From DATBJJ01 sp963750915 (GTDB taxonomy: Bacteria > Acidobacteriota > Vicinamibacteria > Vicinamibacterales > 2-12-FULL-66-21), in contig CAVVSF010000007.1 of the NCBI GenBank assembly GCA_963750915.1, positions 124,001 to 188,000 on the forward strand: a stretch of 64,000 nucleotides of DNA. Direction: 5' to 3'. The position numbers and the translations under genes were made by a program. How positions within the stretch are numbered: the stretch's first letter is position 1; every line of letters begins with the position of its first letter. Under the pieces are notes generated by a model that made no database searches, was not told the origin of the DNA, and saw only the letters and a list, made by a program, of their open reading frames with translations. Below are positions 7,761 through 16,890 of this stretch, one piece after another.

Positions 7761-9740
7761 CTACAAGAGTTTCGGCGGAGCCTGGTCGCTCTGCGCAGTG
7801 AGGGGGCTCACCTCGTTGAGGTTGTGCTTCGCGCTCGTCGATGTGGGAGGGGAGTAGGTCGCGATCATGTCGGCCATCATCTTCTTGCCCAGCTCGATCC
7901 CCTCCTCGACGAGCGCCAGGTCGATCCGCTTCGCGTCGCGCTCCCGCGCCAGCTCCTCGATCCGCTCCTGCGTCTTGTTCCGCATGAACCCGGCCGGCAC
8001 CCGCAGGATTCGCTTTGCCGCGTCTTCCGTCCAGTCGAACGTCGAGATCAGCGGGGCTTTCTTCTCATCGCGGGCCACGAGCTTTGCCTGGTCGGGGCCT
8101 GCGGCAGCGGTTGGCGCGGAGGCGGGCTGGATCTCCAGCGGCGCTCCCGTCTCCTCCTCGATGACCTCCCGGGCGAACTCGAGCGTGATCGCGTCGAGCT
8201 TCTTCATCCGCGCGCGCTTTTCGACACGCGCCTTGACGCGGCGGCGCTGGTAGGCGTTCTTCATGCTCCAGAGGCCCTTCCGGGCATCCTCAGACCATCG
8301 GAGCTTGCGGCCATCGTAGGTGGTCTCCTCCTCGAGACCTCCCTCAACCGCGGCGATCTTCTCGATCATCTCGCGCGAGATGACCTCGAAATCGGTGGCA
8401 CCGCAGACGGTACACTTCACGGGGTCGCTCTGCGTGGCGGTGATGCCGCACGCCCGGCACATCGACACGGACGAGTGCTTCGCCCGCTCGAGTGCCACGG
8501 CCTCGGCCAGTGCCTTGGTTGCAGCCGAGGCGCTCTTCGGCATGAACCGATCCATTGCGTCGTCGATCACCGCGCTGGTGATCACCGAGTGCCCCTTCTC
8601 GAGCGCCAGGCGGAGGACGCCGGTCCGCGCGATCCCCTTGACCTGCTCGGGCACGTGCGTCATTCGCTCCTCGGCTTCGGGCGTCCATCGGACGGTCTCC
8701 TCGGCGCGCACGTCGAGCCGCGGCACTTCGAGGCGTGTCGAGAGCAGGACATCGCAGGATGCGGCGCGGAGAATGTTCTCGGCGTTGCTCCCCAGCCCCG
8801 TCTCGTCCTTCGGGCTGTGCACGCCGATCCGCCCCAGCGCGATCAGCCAGGGATTCGTCTTGCGCGCGTGGTCGACGATTTTCTGGAACGCCTTGCCGTC
8901 GAGCAGCGTTTTCTTGACCGCGACGCCCGCCTCGTTCCCCATCCGCTCGCTAATCTCGAGATGAGATTGGTAGATCTGCGCCAGCCCGGTATCGATGATT
9001 TCCTCGTGGAGCTGGTTCTGCTCCTCGAAGCGGAAGACCTTCGCCGCCTTCTCGGTGAGGACGTTGACGATGCCGTTGAAAACTGAGTAGTGGAGGTACG
9101 GGTCGTAGACGGCGATCGCTTCGACTTTCTTGTCGAACGTGCGCGCCAGTTCTATGGCGGTCATGAGCGCGCCGAAGGACTGGGGGCTGCCGTCGATGCC
9201 GACCAGGATGGTGTCCCGCTCGGCGTCGGTTGCGTCGGGGCCCGGTTCCGGAACGTGCTTGACGACCCAGACATCGCGGTCGGATTGGCGGGCGACGCGT
9301 TCGCAGACCGAGCCGATCACACTGTCGCGCGCGCGTCCGATCCCGAGGGCGCCGATCACCACCAGGTCGTGCTGTGAGCCGACGAGATCTCTGAGGATCT
9401 CGATGTGATGCTTCCCGTCCATCATCCGCGGCTCGAACTCGATGCCTGACTGCCCGCAAAGCCGCGACATGCCATCGAGGTAGCTGTCGGAGATGAGCTT
9501 GAGGCCCATGGTGATGAGGCTGTCGTGGATCTTCCGCTGGCGCTCCAGTTCCACCTCGTCGATGTACTCCTCGGGCAGCGTGTACTCCATCTGTCTGAAG
9601 CGATAGTCATGCAGTTTTGCCGCGTAGACATGGCAGCCGACCAGCTTTGCGGAGTACTGCTTGCCCAGCGCGACGGCGCACGCGACAGCGCGGTTGGAGT
9701 GGTCCGAGTTATCGACGGGAACGTAGATGCTCTTGTACAT
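7761..9740 (-). CDS. Tandem universal stress protein with three PCP_red domains and a zinc ribbon
   Basis: A 659-residue multidomain protein. Residues 1-165 and 175-335 are two UspA-type nucleotide-binding domains (YVPVDNSDHSNRA; ILVGIDGSPQSFGA). Then follow PCP_red 1 (351-400), a four-cysteine zinc ribbon (CRACG...CTVCG, 428-447), PCP_red 2 (481-530) and PCP_red 3 (569-625). Each PCP_red copy starts with an RW or DW motif followed by an acidic helix. ATG at 9740 follows GGAGAA. The same small domain ends two other proteins of this operon, so it may be a shared docking or cofactor-related module. The combination is unusual; role inferred only from context. Confidence 0.85.
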   Translation of the reverse strand: MYKSIYVPVDNSDHSNRAVACAVALGKQYSAKLVGCHVYAAKLHDYRFRQMEYTLPEEYIDEVELERQRKIHDSLITMGLKLISDSYLDGMSRLCGQSGIEFEPRMMDGKHHIEILRDLVGSQHDLVVIGALGIGRARDSVIGSVCERVARQSDRDVWVVKHVPEPGPDATDAERDTILVGIDGSPQSFGALMTAIELARTFDKKVEAIAVYDPYLHYSVFNGIVNVLTEKAAKVFRFEEQNQLHEEIIDTGLAQIYQSHLEISERMGNEAGVAVKKTLLDGKAFQKIVDHARKTNPWLIALGRIGVHSPKDETGLGSNAENILRAASCDVLLSTRLEVPRLDVRAEETVRWTPEAEERMTHVPEQVKGIARTGVLRLALEKGHSVITSAVIDDAMDRFMPKSASAATKALAEAVALERAKHSSVSMCRACGITATQSDPVKCTVCGATDFEVISREMIEKIAAVEGGLEEETTYDGRKLRWSEDARKGLWSMKNAYQRRRVKARVEKRARMKKLDAITLEFAREVIEEETGAPLEIQPASAPTAAAGPDQAKLVARDEKKAPLISTFDWTEDAAKRILRVPAGFMRNKTQERIEELARERDAKRIDLALVEEGIELGKKMMADMIATYSPPTSTSAKHNLNEVSPLTAQSDQAPPKLL

Positions 9741-9758
9741 GCGATTCTCCGGATGGAC

Positions 9759-11489
9759 TCATGCACTGGTGGCTGCGGGATGCGTCGGCTGACTGCGTGG
9801 CTCCTCGGGCGTGCGAGAGCCGTGATGCCACCGCACCCAGCCGATGATGCCCAGTTCGAAGGCGAGAATGATCAGCGCAGTTCTCACCATCGGGCCGACG
9901 GCCGACGGAACAGTTTCCGGCTCGAGGTAGAGCGAGTACCACAGCGTGAGGCCTCGCCTGCTGCCACGCTCGCGCGAGAAGCCATCCCACACCGAGAAGG
10001 CGACCGGCATGAACTCTCCAGGGGAGAACGGCGCGGCGGAGGTTGGGCGAAGCGGTCGCTTGAAGATCACCGACCACTCTCCCTGGTCGTAGCTCACGGC
10101 TCCCGTGAGATCTGTCGTGTCCTTGGCGGCGACATCCGCGCTGCCCCGGCCGGTGAACTGAACCGGATTGGAGCCGGCCAGGTCGAAGAACCAGAGATCC
10201 ACCGAGCTCTCGGCGTCACCGAAGATGAAGTAGGGCTTGCGAGCGCCCGTCGGCGCCTGCGAAGGAATCTGGACGGCGACGGCGTCGGAGAACTCGGATG
10301 GCTGGTCGCCTGGCGCTTCCGCCTCGGCGAAGGGGTCCTGCGCCTGCCCGGCCGGAGTCGGCGCGACTTCTGCCTCGCCAAATACGCTGCCCTTCGCGCC
10401 GGCGCCCGCCCCTTCGCCGGCAGCTGCGCCCGCCGCCGGCTCCTCCTCCTCCGCCTGCGGCACGGGAAGCGACGGCCCGTTCTTCCCGGTTTTCTGCGCG
10501 CTCATGTCGTGCCATCGAACGAGGAGGGCGATGGAGTCGGCATCGTAGATGGCCTGAACGGTGACGCTCGTCGCGGGTGGATGGAACGCGCGCCCGGGCT
10601 CCATGATTTGCCCGACGATGGGAAAGCGGGCCGCGGGAGCGGACGCGAAGCTCGCGGCTCCCTTCGCTAGATCGATCGGCTCCCCCACGTGCTTGGCGAC
10701 GACGAGGTTGGTATAGCCAGGTCCGCTGCTGCCCGAGAGCGAGACGATGAAGTCGGTGATCGACCATCGTTGCTCGGGCGTCAGCGCCTCGAGGAACGAC
10801 GGCATCGGCGTGCCGTTCAGTCCCGTGCTCATCGTCCTGAAGATGTCCTCGCGGGTCGATCCTCCCCGGAAGGTCCAACTCTGAGCGAGGTTCGCCGCCC
10901 GTATGGGATAGCCCCAGTCGTCCTTCAGCGTCGGCGCCGACGATCCGTCGCCGCGACCGAGATTGCCGTGGCACTTGACGCAGCCGCTGTCGACGTAGAG
11001 TTTCTTCCCCGACTCGATCGATTCATTCGTCGCTCGCGGGGCGCTCGGGAGCGGCACGGGCTGCGGAACATTCTCGGCCTTTGAGAAGTCAGCGGAGAAG
11101 GTCGTAATGAAATAGGCGAGGTTCGAGACGTCTTCGTCGGAAAGAGTGGGCCAGGCGGGCATCGATGTGTACGGCATGCCGCGCCTGATGACGTTTACGA
11201 GGTCCTGATGCGTCGGCAGCGCTCCGTTGGGAGTCGTGCGGACCTTGAACTTGCCCGTTGTGAAGTCGCGGGGCCTTGGGCGCAGATGCGAGCTGCCGTA
11301 GCCTTCGCCGTCACCTTTCTCGCCGTGACACTGCGAGCAGTATTTGAGATAAAGCGTTTTGCCGGACTCCCGCTGTGCCTCGGACCCGACCTCTTGCGCC
11401 GTCGCGCGCACAGATCCCGAGAGCGCGGCGCACAGTGTGGTGACCAGCACGGCGAGATACGAGCGCACGCCGATCAGGCGAAAGGTCAT
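9759..11489 (-). CDS. Diheme cytochrome c fused to ethylbenzene-dehydrogenase-like heme domain
   Basis: A 576-residue exported protein. After a signal peptide come two cytochrome c domains with CSQCH (51-55) and CVKCH (170-174). From about residue 240 there is a domain like the heme b gamma subunit of ethylbenzene and dimethylsulfide dehydrogenases, interrupted by an Ala/Glu/Pro-rich insert (about 345-400). A C-terminal membrane anchor (VRTALIILAFELGIIGWV) precedes a short tail. It likely passes electrons in the periplasm between the quinol-oxidising partner and c-type carriers. No molybdoenzyme catalytic subunit is nearby. It starts by ATGA overlap with the upstream cytochrome gene. Confidence 0.88.
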   Translation of the reverse strand: MTFRLIGVRSYLAVLVTTLCAALSGSVRATAQEVGSEAQRESGKTLYLKYCSQCHGEKGDGEGYGSSHLRPRPRDFTTGKFKVRTTPNGALPTHQDLVNVIRRGMPYTSMPAWPTLSDEDVSNLAYFITTFSADFSKAENVPQPVPLPSAPRATNESIESGKKLYVDSGCVKCHGNLGRGDGSSAPTLKDDWGYPIRAANLAQSWTFRGGSTREDIFRTMSTGLNGTPMPSFLEALTPEQRWSITDFIVSLSGSSGPGYTNLVVAKHVGEPIDLAKGAASFASAPAARFPIVGQIMEPGRAFHPPATSVTVQAIYDADSIALLVRWHDMSAQKTGKNGPSLPVPQAEEEEPAAGAAAGEGAGAGAKGSVFGEAEVAPTPAGQAQDPFAEAEAPGDQPSEFSDAVAVQIPSQAPTGARKPYFIFGDAESSVDLWFFDLAGSNPVQFTGRGSADVAAKDTTDLTGAVSYDQGEWSVIFKRPLRPTSAAPFSPGEFMPVAFSVWDGFSRERGSRRGLTLWYSLYLEPETVPSAVGPMVRTALIILAFELGIIGWVRWHHGSRTPEEPRSQPTHPAATSA

Positions 11490-12304
11490 TGCTGTGCGTG
11501 CTCCTCCCTGCCGCGAGGCTTCTGGCCCGTGAAATCGTAGAGAAAGAGGATCGCGTCCCAGATCTCCTCTTCCTTCAGGAACTTCTCCCAGGCCGGCATG
11601 GCCGAGTCCCAGGGACCGCCTTCCTCGGGCATCCCAGGCCCGCCCTTTGAAATCCGCCAGAAAAGAAACGTGTCGCGCAGCCCGGCGATCGTCCCTTTGT
11701 CGGCGAAGTTGGTCGGAATCGGATCGAGCGCGTGCACGTACATGCCGTTGCCTTCCAGGCTGTCGCCGTGGCAGAAGACGCAGTTCTGGTAATAAACCTT
11801 TCGCCCGTTCTCGACATGTTTGCGGAACTCTTGCGGGTTCGACGTCTCGAGCTGCCGGAAGGGATTCTCTTCGGCGTCGAGATCGATCTTCTTGTCGTGC
11901 ACCGTAATCTCGGAAGGCGAAGCGGGATGCACCGTTCGCGAGAACAGCGGAGGCTCGAGCGGGACGTTCATCCGGACGTAGACGTTCGCGGCGGCCAGCG
12001 CCGGGATGGCGACGACCGTCGCGGCGAGGAGCGCGGTGTACCGCTTGTCCGTCATGAACCGCACGAGCGGGCGCGCAACCTCTTCGCGGCGCTCCTCGCT
12101 CGAGGACACGTACGCCAGGATCGCGATCGAGACGATTCCCATGTAGAGCGAGACGACAGAGGCGGGAATCGGGGCCGTGAATCCGAAGCGGAGGAGGACG
12201 TAGATTCCCACCCACCAGGCGCCGGCCCACAGCAGCAAATTGGCGCGACGGAAGCGAAGGAGCGCGAAGACGGCGAGGACGGTGATGAGTACGGGGATCT
12301 TCAT
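11486..12304 (-). CDS. Membrane-anchored c-type cytochrome
   Basis: A 272-residue protein with about four N-terminal hydrophobic helices (residues 3-16, 24-40, 50-66, 90-108), then a periplasmic cytochrome c domain with CVFCH at 175-179 and a distal region of GPWDSAMPAWEKFL type that may supply the axial Met. It overlaps both neighbours by ATGA, consistent with co-translation. It probably moves electrons between the CydA-like subunit and the diheme cytochrome. Confidence 0.87.
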   Translation of the reverse strand: MKIPVLITVLAVFALLRFRRANLLLWAGAWWVGIYVLLRFGFTAPIPASVVSLYMGIVSIAILAYVSSSEERREEVARPLVRFMTDKRYTALLAATVVAIPALAAANVYVRMNVPLEPPLFSRTVHPASPSEITVHDKKIDLDAEENPFRQLETSNPQEFRKHVENGRKVYYQNCVFCHGDSLEGNGMYVHALDPIPTNFADKGTIAGLRDTFLFWRISKGGPGMPEEGGPWDSAMPAWEKFLKEEEIWDAILFLYDFTGQKPRGREEHAQQ

Positions 12305-12849
12305 TGCGCCGTCCCCTTCGGCGGCACAGCCGCGGGAGCCGGCGGCGCGCCCGGTGCCGTGGTGCCGGTGCCGGAGTATTTGTGTTTCGTCTCCATGGTG
12401 ACGGTCGGCGTGCCGCCAAGCGTTTGAAGGGCGGCAATTACGCAGAGGATTTCCTGATCGGTCAGCGAGAACGGCGGCTGGTGCACGGGTGGCATCGCCG
12501 GGGGAAATCCCTCGACGACGTAGGCGGTCGGCTCGTACATCGACTGGGCGAAGTATTCGACATCGCTCAGACCCGGGACGCGGCTCTTCGCGCGGACATC
12601 CACCCCCGCAAGGTCGGGGAATCGCAAGGCTCCCGTCTTACCGATTGTGTGACAGGTCAAGCAGAGTCCTTTGCCCTCCATGATCCCGCGGCCGATCTTG
12701 ACCATGTCGGCCGTGCTCACGTTGGCTCCCAGGGCCGTCTCCTGCGGCGGCTGCACTTCCTTCTGCGGCACCAGCTGGCCAACATAGGCGTAGAACCCGG
12801 TCGTCGCGAGGACGAGCGCGCTGACCCGGATGGTGTGCGGAATCTGCAT
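12301..12849 (-). CDS. Small membrane-anchored cytochrome c
   Basis: A 182-residue protein with an N-terminal membrane anchor (VSALVLATTGFYAYVGQLV), a heme site CLTCH at 63-67 and PPAMPPVH as a likely distal Met region. The C-terminal tail is rich in Pro, Ala and Thr. It sits 9 bases after the CydA-like gene and overlaps the next cytochrome by ATGA. Likely the first electron acceptor or a structural subunit for the oxidase-like protein. Confidence 0.87.
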   Translation of the reverse strand: MQIPHTIRVSALVLATTGFYAYVGQLVPQKEVQPPQETALGANVSTADMVKIGRGIMEGKGLCLTCHTIGKTGALRFPDLAGVDVRAKSRVPGLSDVEYFAQSMYEPTAYVVEGFPPAMPPVHQPPFSLTDQEILCVIAALQTLGGTPTVTMETKHKYSGTGTTAPGAPPAPAAVPPKGTAQ

Positions 12850-12858
12850 GACGTTCGC

Positions 12859-14754
12859 CTACGCTCCCGGAGTTGCCACTGGGAGATCCGGCGAGACCTC
12901 GCCCGCCCCCGCGCCATGCGCTCCGGCGCGGCGGGCCTTGGTCCGCCGCTCGAAATCGGGCCGGTCGTGCAGGCTCGCGATCCAGAACACCAAGCCGATC
13001 AAAAGAAAGAACAGCAGCACGGTTACCGAGACGACTTTCGTCGCGAAGCCAAGCGTGGGCGTGAACGCGTCGACCGAGTTGTCGCGAATGATGCCGTAGA
13101 CATGCCAGTGCTGGCGGAGCCCGGAGCGAACGTAGCCCATGAGTCCCATCAGCCAGGTGAAGGTGACGGCGATGAAGATCAGTGCGTACTGCGACACCGC
13201 GGGGATCCTGCCCCAGCGCACCTCGCCTGTCTTGCGTGGTGCGCGGAAGAGAAAGATGTCGATGGCGGTGATCGCCACCATCGCGAACAGGACCGAGAGG
13301 ACCTGGGGCACGGAGAGCTGAATGCGGACCGTCGCCTCGACGAAGTAGCCGTAGACGCCGAGGAAGATGACGAAGATCGCGACGATCCCGAAGATCGTGA
13401 GCTGCGCCGCCTGGCCCGTCTTCGCCCACGACACCGTCGCGATCTTCCCCGTCCGGCGGTAGAGGAGGAAGCTCATGAAGGTCGTGAGGATCAGGATGTT
13501 CACGGCGGTGTTCTTGGCGGACATGACACCGAGGAAGCCCAGCACCGGGTGCGCCGATCCGCCCATCGCCCGGATTTCGGAGACGGTCGCGATGATCGAC
13601 CGGGGCGTCGCCCAGACCATGAAGCAGAGCACGATCGCGGCGAGCAAGTACTTGACGAACTTCTGGAACGGCTGCGCGCCCTCGACCCGCCCCATGCCGA
13701 GCCAGAGGTAGTAGTTGGCACCGAGGAACAGGTTGCCGATGAGGACCGCCTGAATGATGAAGAGCCACGAGAAGGCCCCGCCCATCATCGTGAGGCCGAG
13801 CGTCTGCGAGTAGGCGTAGATCTCCTTCGCCAGCCAGTAGCCCGCGAACGGAAGCGGGAGGAAGGCGCAGATCGCGACCATGTTGCCGATGTATCCCATC
13901 CAGTCGTAGTGCGCGCGCTCCTCGTCGGTGGTCGCGTGGAGGAACTTGAACGCCGCGTAGGCGGCGGCGACCGACCCGCCGAAGGCAACGTTGGCGATCA
14001 CGCGATGGACGTTGATCGGCATCCAGGTGTAGTTGTAGATCGCGTCCGTGAGGGAGAGCAGCGCCCCGCTGCTCGAGACTCCGTTCGGAGACATCATGAA
14101 CGTGAGCCAGGAATTGGCGATCAACATGATGCCCGTGCCGACGACGTTGAGGCCGAGCCCCAGACCAAGATGCACCAGGGGATGGAACTTCCCCCAGCCG
14201 TAGTAATAGGTGTAGAGGAAGAAGGCCTCGAAGAAGAACAGCACCACGTACGGGAGAAACGTCGGCGAGAACACGCTCATCAGGTAGTTCGTGAACTTCG
14301 GATACAGGATGATGAGCATGAACGTCAGCGCCGCTCCGAAGGTCGCCGTCAGGGAGAAGGAGACGGAGAGGAGCTTGGTGAACTCGTGGGCGAGCCGGTC
14401 GTATCGCTGATCTCCAGTCGTGTAGCCAATCGCCTCGACGATCAACGCGAAAATTGGCACCGCCAGGACGAACGCCGCGAACAGCAGGTGAAGCTGCGCG
14501 ACCATCCAGATGGCGACGCGACTCCCGACGACGGGGAACGTTCGGTAGGTGGCCTCCTCGTAGGGCTTCTCCCGGGCCTTTTTCTCCGCGGCGGCTTTCT
14601 CGGCGGCCTGCTGGTCCGCGCTGGCGGCCGGGGCCTGGGCAGGCGCCTGGGAAGGCGCCTGGTCGCGGCTCCCCGAGACCATCGTCACAGCGCCCACGAA
14701 GATCACGAGACCGGCGACGGGACCGAGAAGGACCAACCGAGTGCGATTGGTCAC
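12859..14754 (-). CDS. CydA-like cytochrome bd oxidase subunit I homologue
   Basis: A 631-residue polytopic membrane protein, first in the operon. After a lone N-terminal helix and a Gln/Ala-rich linker it matches CydA: VAQLHLLFAAFVL (heme-ligand His region), TYYYGWGKFHPLVHLGLGLG, and MPINVHRVIANVAFGG (second His region). It is longer than CydA and no CydB follows; three cytochrome c genes do. Family knowledge: bd-family proteins without CydB, found with cytochromes c, are thought to exchange electrons with c-type carriers. The GTG start at 14754 follows GGGAGG. Whether it reduces O2 is not decidable from sequence. Confidence 0.85.
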   Translation of the reverse strand: MTNRTRLVLLGPVAGLVIFVGAVTMVSGSRDQAPSQAPAQAPAASADQQAAEKAAAEKKAREKPYEEATYRTFPVVGSRVAIWMVAQLHLLFAAFVLAVPIFALIVEAIGYTTGDQRYDRLAHEFTKLLSVSFSLTATFGAALTFMLIILYPKFTNYLMSVFSPTFLPYVVLFFFEAFFLYTYYYGWGKFHPLVHLGLGLGLNVVGTGIMLIANSWLTFMMSPNGVSSSGALLSLTDAIYNYTWMPINVHRVIANVAFGGSVAAAYAAFKFLHATTDEERAHYDWMGYIGNMVAICAFLPLPFAGYWLAKEIYAYSQTLGLTMMGGAFSWLFIIQAVLIGNLFLGANYYLWLGMGRVEGAQPFQKFVKYLLAAIVLCFMVWATPRSIIATVSEIRAMGGSAHPVLGFLGVMSAKNTAVNILILTTFMSFLLYRRTGKIATVSWAKTGQAAQLTIFGIVAIFVIFLGVYGYFVEATVRIQLSVPQVLSVLFAMVAITAIDIFLFRAPRKTGEVRWGRIPAVSQYALIFIAVTFTWLMGLMGYVRSGLRQHWHVYGIIRDNSVDAFTPTLGFATKVVSVTVLLFFLLIGLVFWIASLHDRPDFERRTKARRAGAHGAGAGEVSPDLPVATPGA

Positions 14755-14835
14755 GGCGCCTCCCTCAATGGCTGACCGCGTCCGCACCCGTCCTGTCGAG
14801 GATTTTCTCTTGCTGGAAGGAGGGGGTGGGAATCC

Positions 14836-14880
14836 GGCCCGCGGGCCAGAACTCTGGGCGCGCTTGGGCACACGTGCCCA
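14836..14880. promoter_or_regulatory. Pair of palindromes near the redox-operon start
   Basis: A perfect 12-base palindrome, GGCCCGCGGGCC (14836-14847), and an inverted repeat, TGGGCAC-AC-GTGCCCA (14865-14880), lie 80-130 bases upstream of the GTG start at 14754. They could be operators or hairpins; no regulator is identified. Confidence 0.35.
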
Positions 14881-15263
14881 GGCCACAAGTCCGCGATGGA
14901 ACAGTGACGTCGCATCCTCGCCTCTCCAAAGCACACGGCGCAGGGGGACGATCGAAAATCCGCAGGACCGAGGCGGCGATATTACCCACGAACTCGGAGA
15001 GGGTCAAGCGCGCGATCGGCAGCGTCGCCATGAACGCGTTGCGCAGAGGGTGCGATCGGCCCGTCAGGCAAAGTTCTTGACAGCAGCAGTCACCGGGCGT
15101 AAGAAAGATACCCTCGGCGATTCACAACGATTCGGTCCTCTCGAGCTCTGAAACCGTGCGGCCCAGGAGGGCTCCGTGAGCGGCATAGAGTCGACCGGCG
15201 GCTACTGCATCGGCGTCCCACTCCAATCGGGAGAGCGCACACGCCTCTTTCCGCATGGTGTAG

Positions 15264-15293
15264 GTCACGAACGACGACGTCACGAACGACGAC
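15264..15293 (+). repeat. Tandem 15-base direct repeat
   Basis: GTCACGAACGACGAC occurs twice head to tail, 80 bases before the stress-like gene at 15373. It may be a pair of activator sites or a replication-slippage duplication. Confidence 0.6.
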
Positions 15294-15372
15294 GCCCCCC
15301 TCCTGTACCTGCGCGGCCAGAACGTCGAGATGTCCCCGGCGCCGCTGACCTCACGAACCGTTGAACAGGGCG

Positions 15373-16263
15373 ATGGCCATGAAAACAGCGAGCACAAACC
15401 GAACGGATTTCATCTCCTACCCGACCAATCGCGTGGTCGGGACCATCGGCGACGACGACAAGGCGAAGGAAGTCATCAGCGCGTTGCTCCAAGCCGGATT
15501 CGAGCGGGAGGACGTCGACCTCCTGCACGATGAGAAGGATCTCAATCGTCTCGATCCGACAGGCGCGGCACACGGATTCCTCGCGCAGTTTCAACGGACG
15601 CTGATTCGTGCCCTTGACCTCGAAGAGTTCAAGCACCTGACGCATCACGTCGCGGATGTTCGTGCGGGTCGATTCGTGATCATGGTGCTGGCGAAGCGCC
15701 GCGCCCAACGCATCGTGGCCGCCGACATCCTGCACCGGCACGGCGCCGCGTTCGTGGAGTTCTACGGCCGATGGGCGTGTGAGGAACTTCCGGCAACCGC
15801 AACGCGATCGCCGGAAGACATCCCGGTCGAGTTCGTACGGGCGTGGAACGACCGCAACCCCGACGCGCTCGCCTTGCTGTTCGACGAGGATGCCGAATTC
15901 GTCAACGTCACGGGTCTCTGCTGGCACGACCGCGAGTCGATACGAAAGGCGCACGCGTATGGGCTGGAGCGCACCTTCAAGGAATCGCTGCTGGCGATTG
16001 ACGAGATGAAAGTCAAGCGACTGTCACCGGACATCGCCGTGGTTCAGGCGCGAATGACGTTGTCCGGCCAGGCGCCCGTCGGGACGGTCGGACAAGCTGG
16101 ACCACGCACCACGATCGTCTCGTTCGTTGTGCATCGGATCGTCGATCGGTGGCGGTGCGCATCGGCCTACACCGCGGACGTCGTCCTGGATACGGCAACG
16201 AATGTCGTCGATCAGGCCGGCATGTTCAGTTTTGGCTACTATCCGAGGGACCAGGCGTCCTGA
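15373..16263 (+). CDS. Stress-protein-like domain fused to SnoaL/NTF2-like domain
   Basis: A 296-residue protein. Residues about 18-130 resemble the general stress protein 17M/YflT-type fold (NRVVGTIGDDDKAKEVISAL, with an ALLQAGF helix). Residues about 150-285 form an NTF2/SnoaL-like domain of SgcJ/EcaC type (FVRAWNDRNPDALALLFDED, ending DRWRCASAYTADVV). Such folds bind small ligands or act as non-catalytic domains. ATG at 15373 is chosen; a TTG at 15361 is possible. It stands alone, divergent from the redox operon. Substrate unknown. Confidence 0.8.
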   Translation: MAMKTASTNRTDFISYPTNRVVGTIGDDDKAKEVISALLQAGFEREDVDLLHDEKDLNRLDPTGAAHGFLAQFQRTLIRALDLEEFKHLTHHVADVRAGRFVIMVLAKRRAQRIVAADILHRHGAAFVEFYGRWACEELPATATRSPEDIPVEFVRAWNDRNPDALALLFDEDAEFVNVTGLCWHDRESIRKAHAYGLERTFKESLLAIDEMKVKRLSPDIAVVQARMTLSGQAPVGTVGQAGPRTTIVSFVVHRIVDRWRCASAYTADVVLDTATNVVDQAGMFSFGYYPRDQAS

Positions 16264-16547
16264 AGCCTGGCTCTAGACCGACGCTTCGATGAGAGTACGA
16301 GCGAGCCGTCATCGAGCGCCAAGCTTGGCCCTAGAGCGCCGGCATGAGTACATCTTCAATTGCGTCGACGACCAACACCGGTTCGTAGAGATGAACCTGG
16401 TGGAAGCTTGCGCGGGCGAGAAGGAAGCGAGCGATATGCCATCGTGGATGAGGCCATGCAGCAAGAGGCGGTGGCACGCCTTGATGCCTGGATGGGTGGC
16501 AATCCGGGAGCACCATCGACGGCCAGCGTCACTCCTCTCCGTCGAAG

Positions 16548-16582
16548 TAGTCGACTCCGGAGCCGCGTAAGCGGGTAAGTCC
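16548..16582 (+). repeat. Dispersed repeat, copy 1
   Basis: About 35 bases beginning TAGTCGACTCCGGAGCCGCG are similar to 60831-60866, beside the IS256-type remnant. Probably a fragment of a mobile element end. Confidence 0.4.
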
Positions 16583-16670
16583 GGCCATCCGACACCTGCT
16601 GGGTGGGGATTGATGCTCAGTGCGGCGTTTGTCAGGAGTAATCTGCGGATTCGCTCCCCAAAGATCGGAC

Positions 16671-16736
16671 GCCTAACGGCCAGCGTTCACCAGCGGCCGC
16701 TCATGCCAGCGGCGTCTGGTGCAACGCGTGTTAGGC
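16671..16736. other. attC-like integron recombination site
   Basis: A 66-base imperfect palindrome begins GCCTAAC and ends GTTAGGC, matching attC core boxes RYYYAAC and GTTRRRY. Inside, GCGTTCACCAG pairs with CTGGTGCAACGC, leaving one unpaired base as in attC stems. The inner part also pairs (CGGCCGCT with AGCGGCG). No integrase gene or second site was seen, so it is a lone, possibly relict site. Confidence 0.6.
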
Positions 16737-16890
16737 GCCGCTTATGCAGCATTTTTTAGATCAGCCACAGACCTCGTAGAGCTGGTAGTGCTCGACGGTA
16801 TTGGCGCGAATGCGTCATTTCTGCGGGGTCGGTCTGCCGATGGCGATGACTAGCGACCGCGCAGTCATGAGTCTACTGAGCACTCCGGGG

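Larger units (their letters stand above)
14755..15372. other. Intergenic region upstream of the redox operon
   Basis: No convincing gene in 618 bases. It should hold the promoter of the minus-strand redox operon and that of the plus-strand gene at 15373. Palindromes and a tandem repeat, listed separately, are the only structure I noticed. Confidence 0.5.
16264..16890. other. Gene-poor stretch with attC-like site and repeat fragment
   Basis: No frame here has good coding character or a ribosome site. The stretch contains the attC-like palindrome (16671-16736) and one copy of a dispersed sequence also found at 60831. It looks like a site of past insertion or cassette exchange. Confidence 0.45.

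Noticed and set aside
12304..14775. 823-residue plus-strand open frame
   Set aside because: Antisense to the CydA-like gene; composition is charged and low-complexity with no motif.
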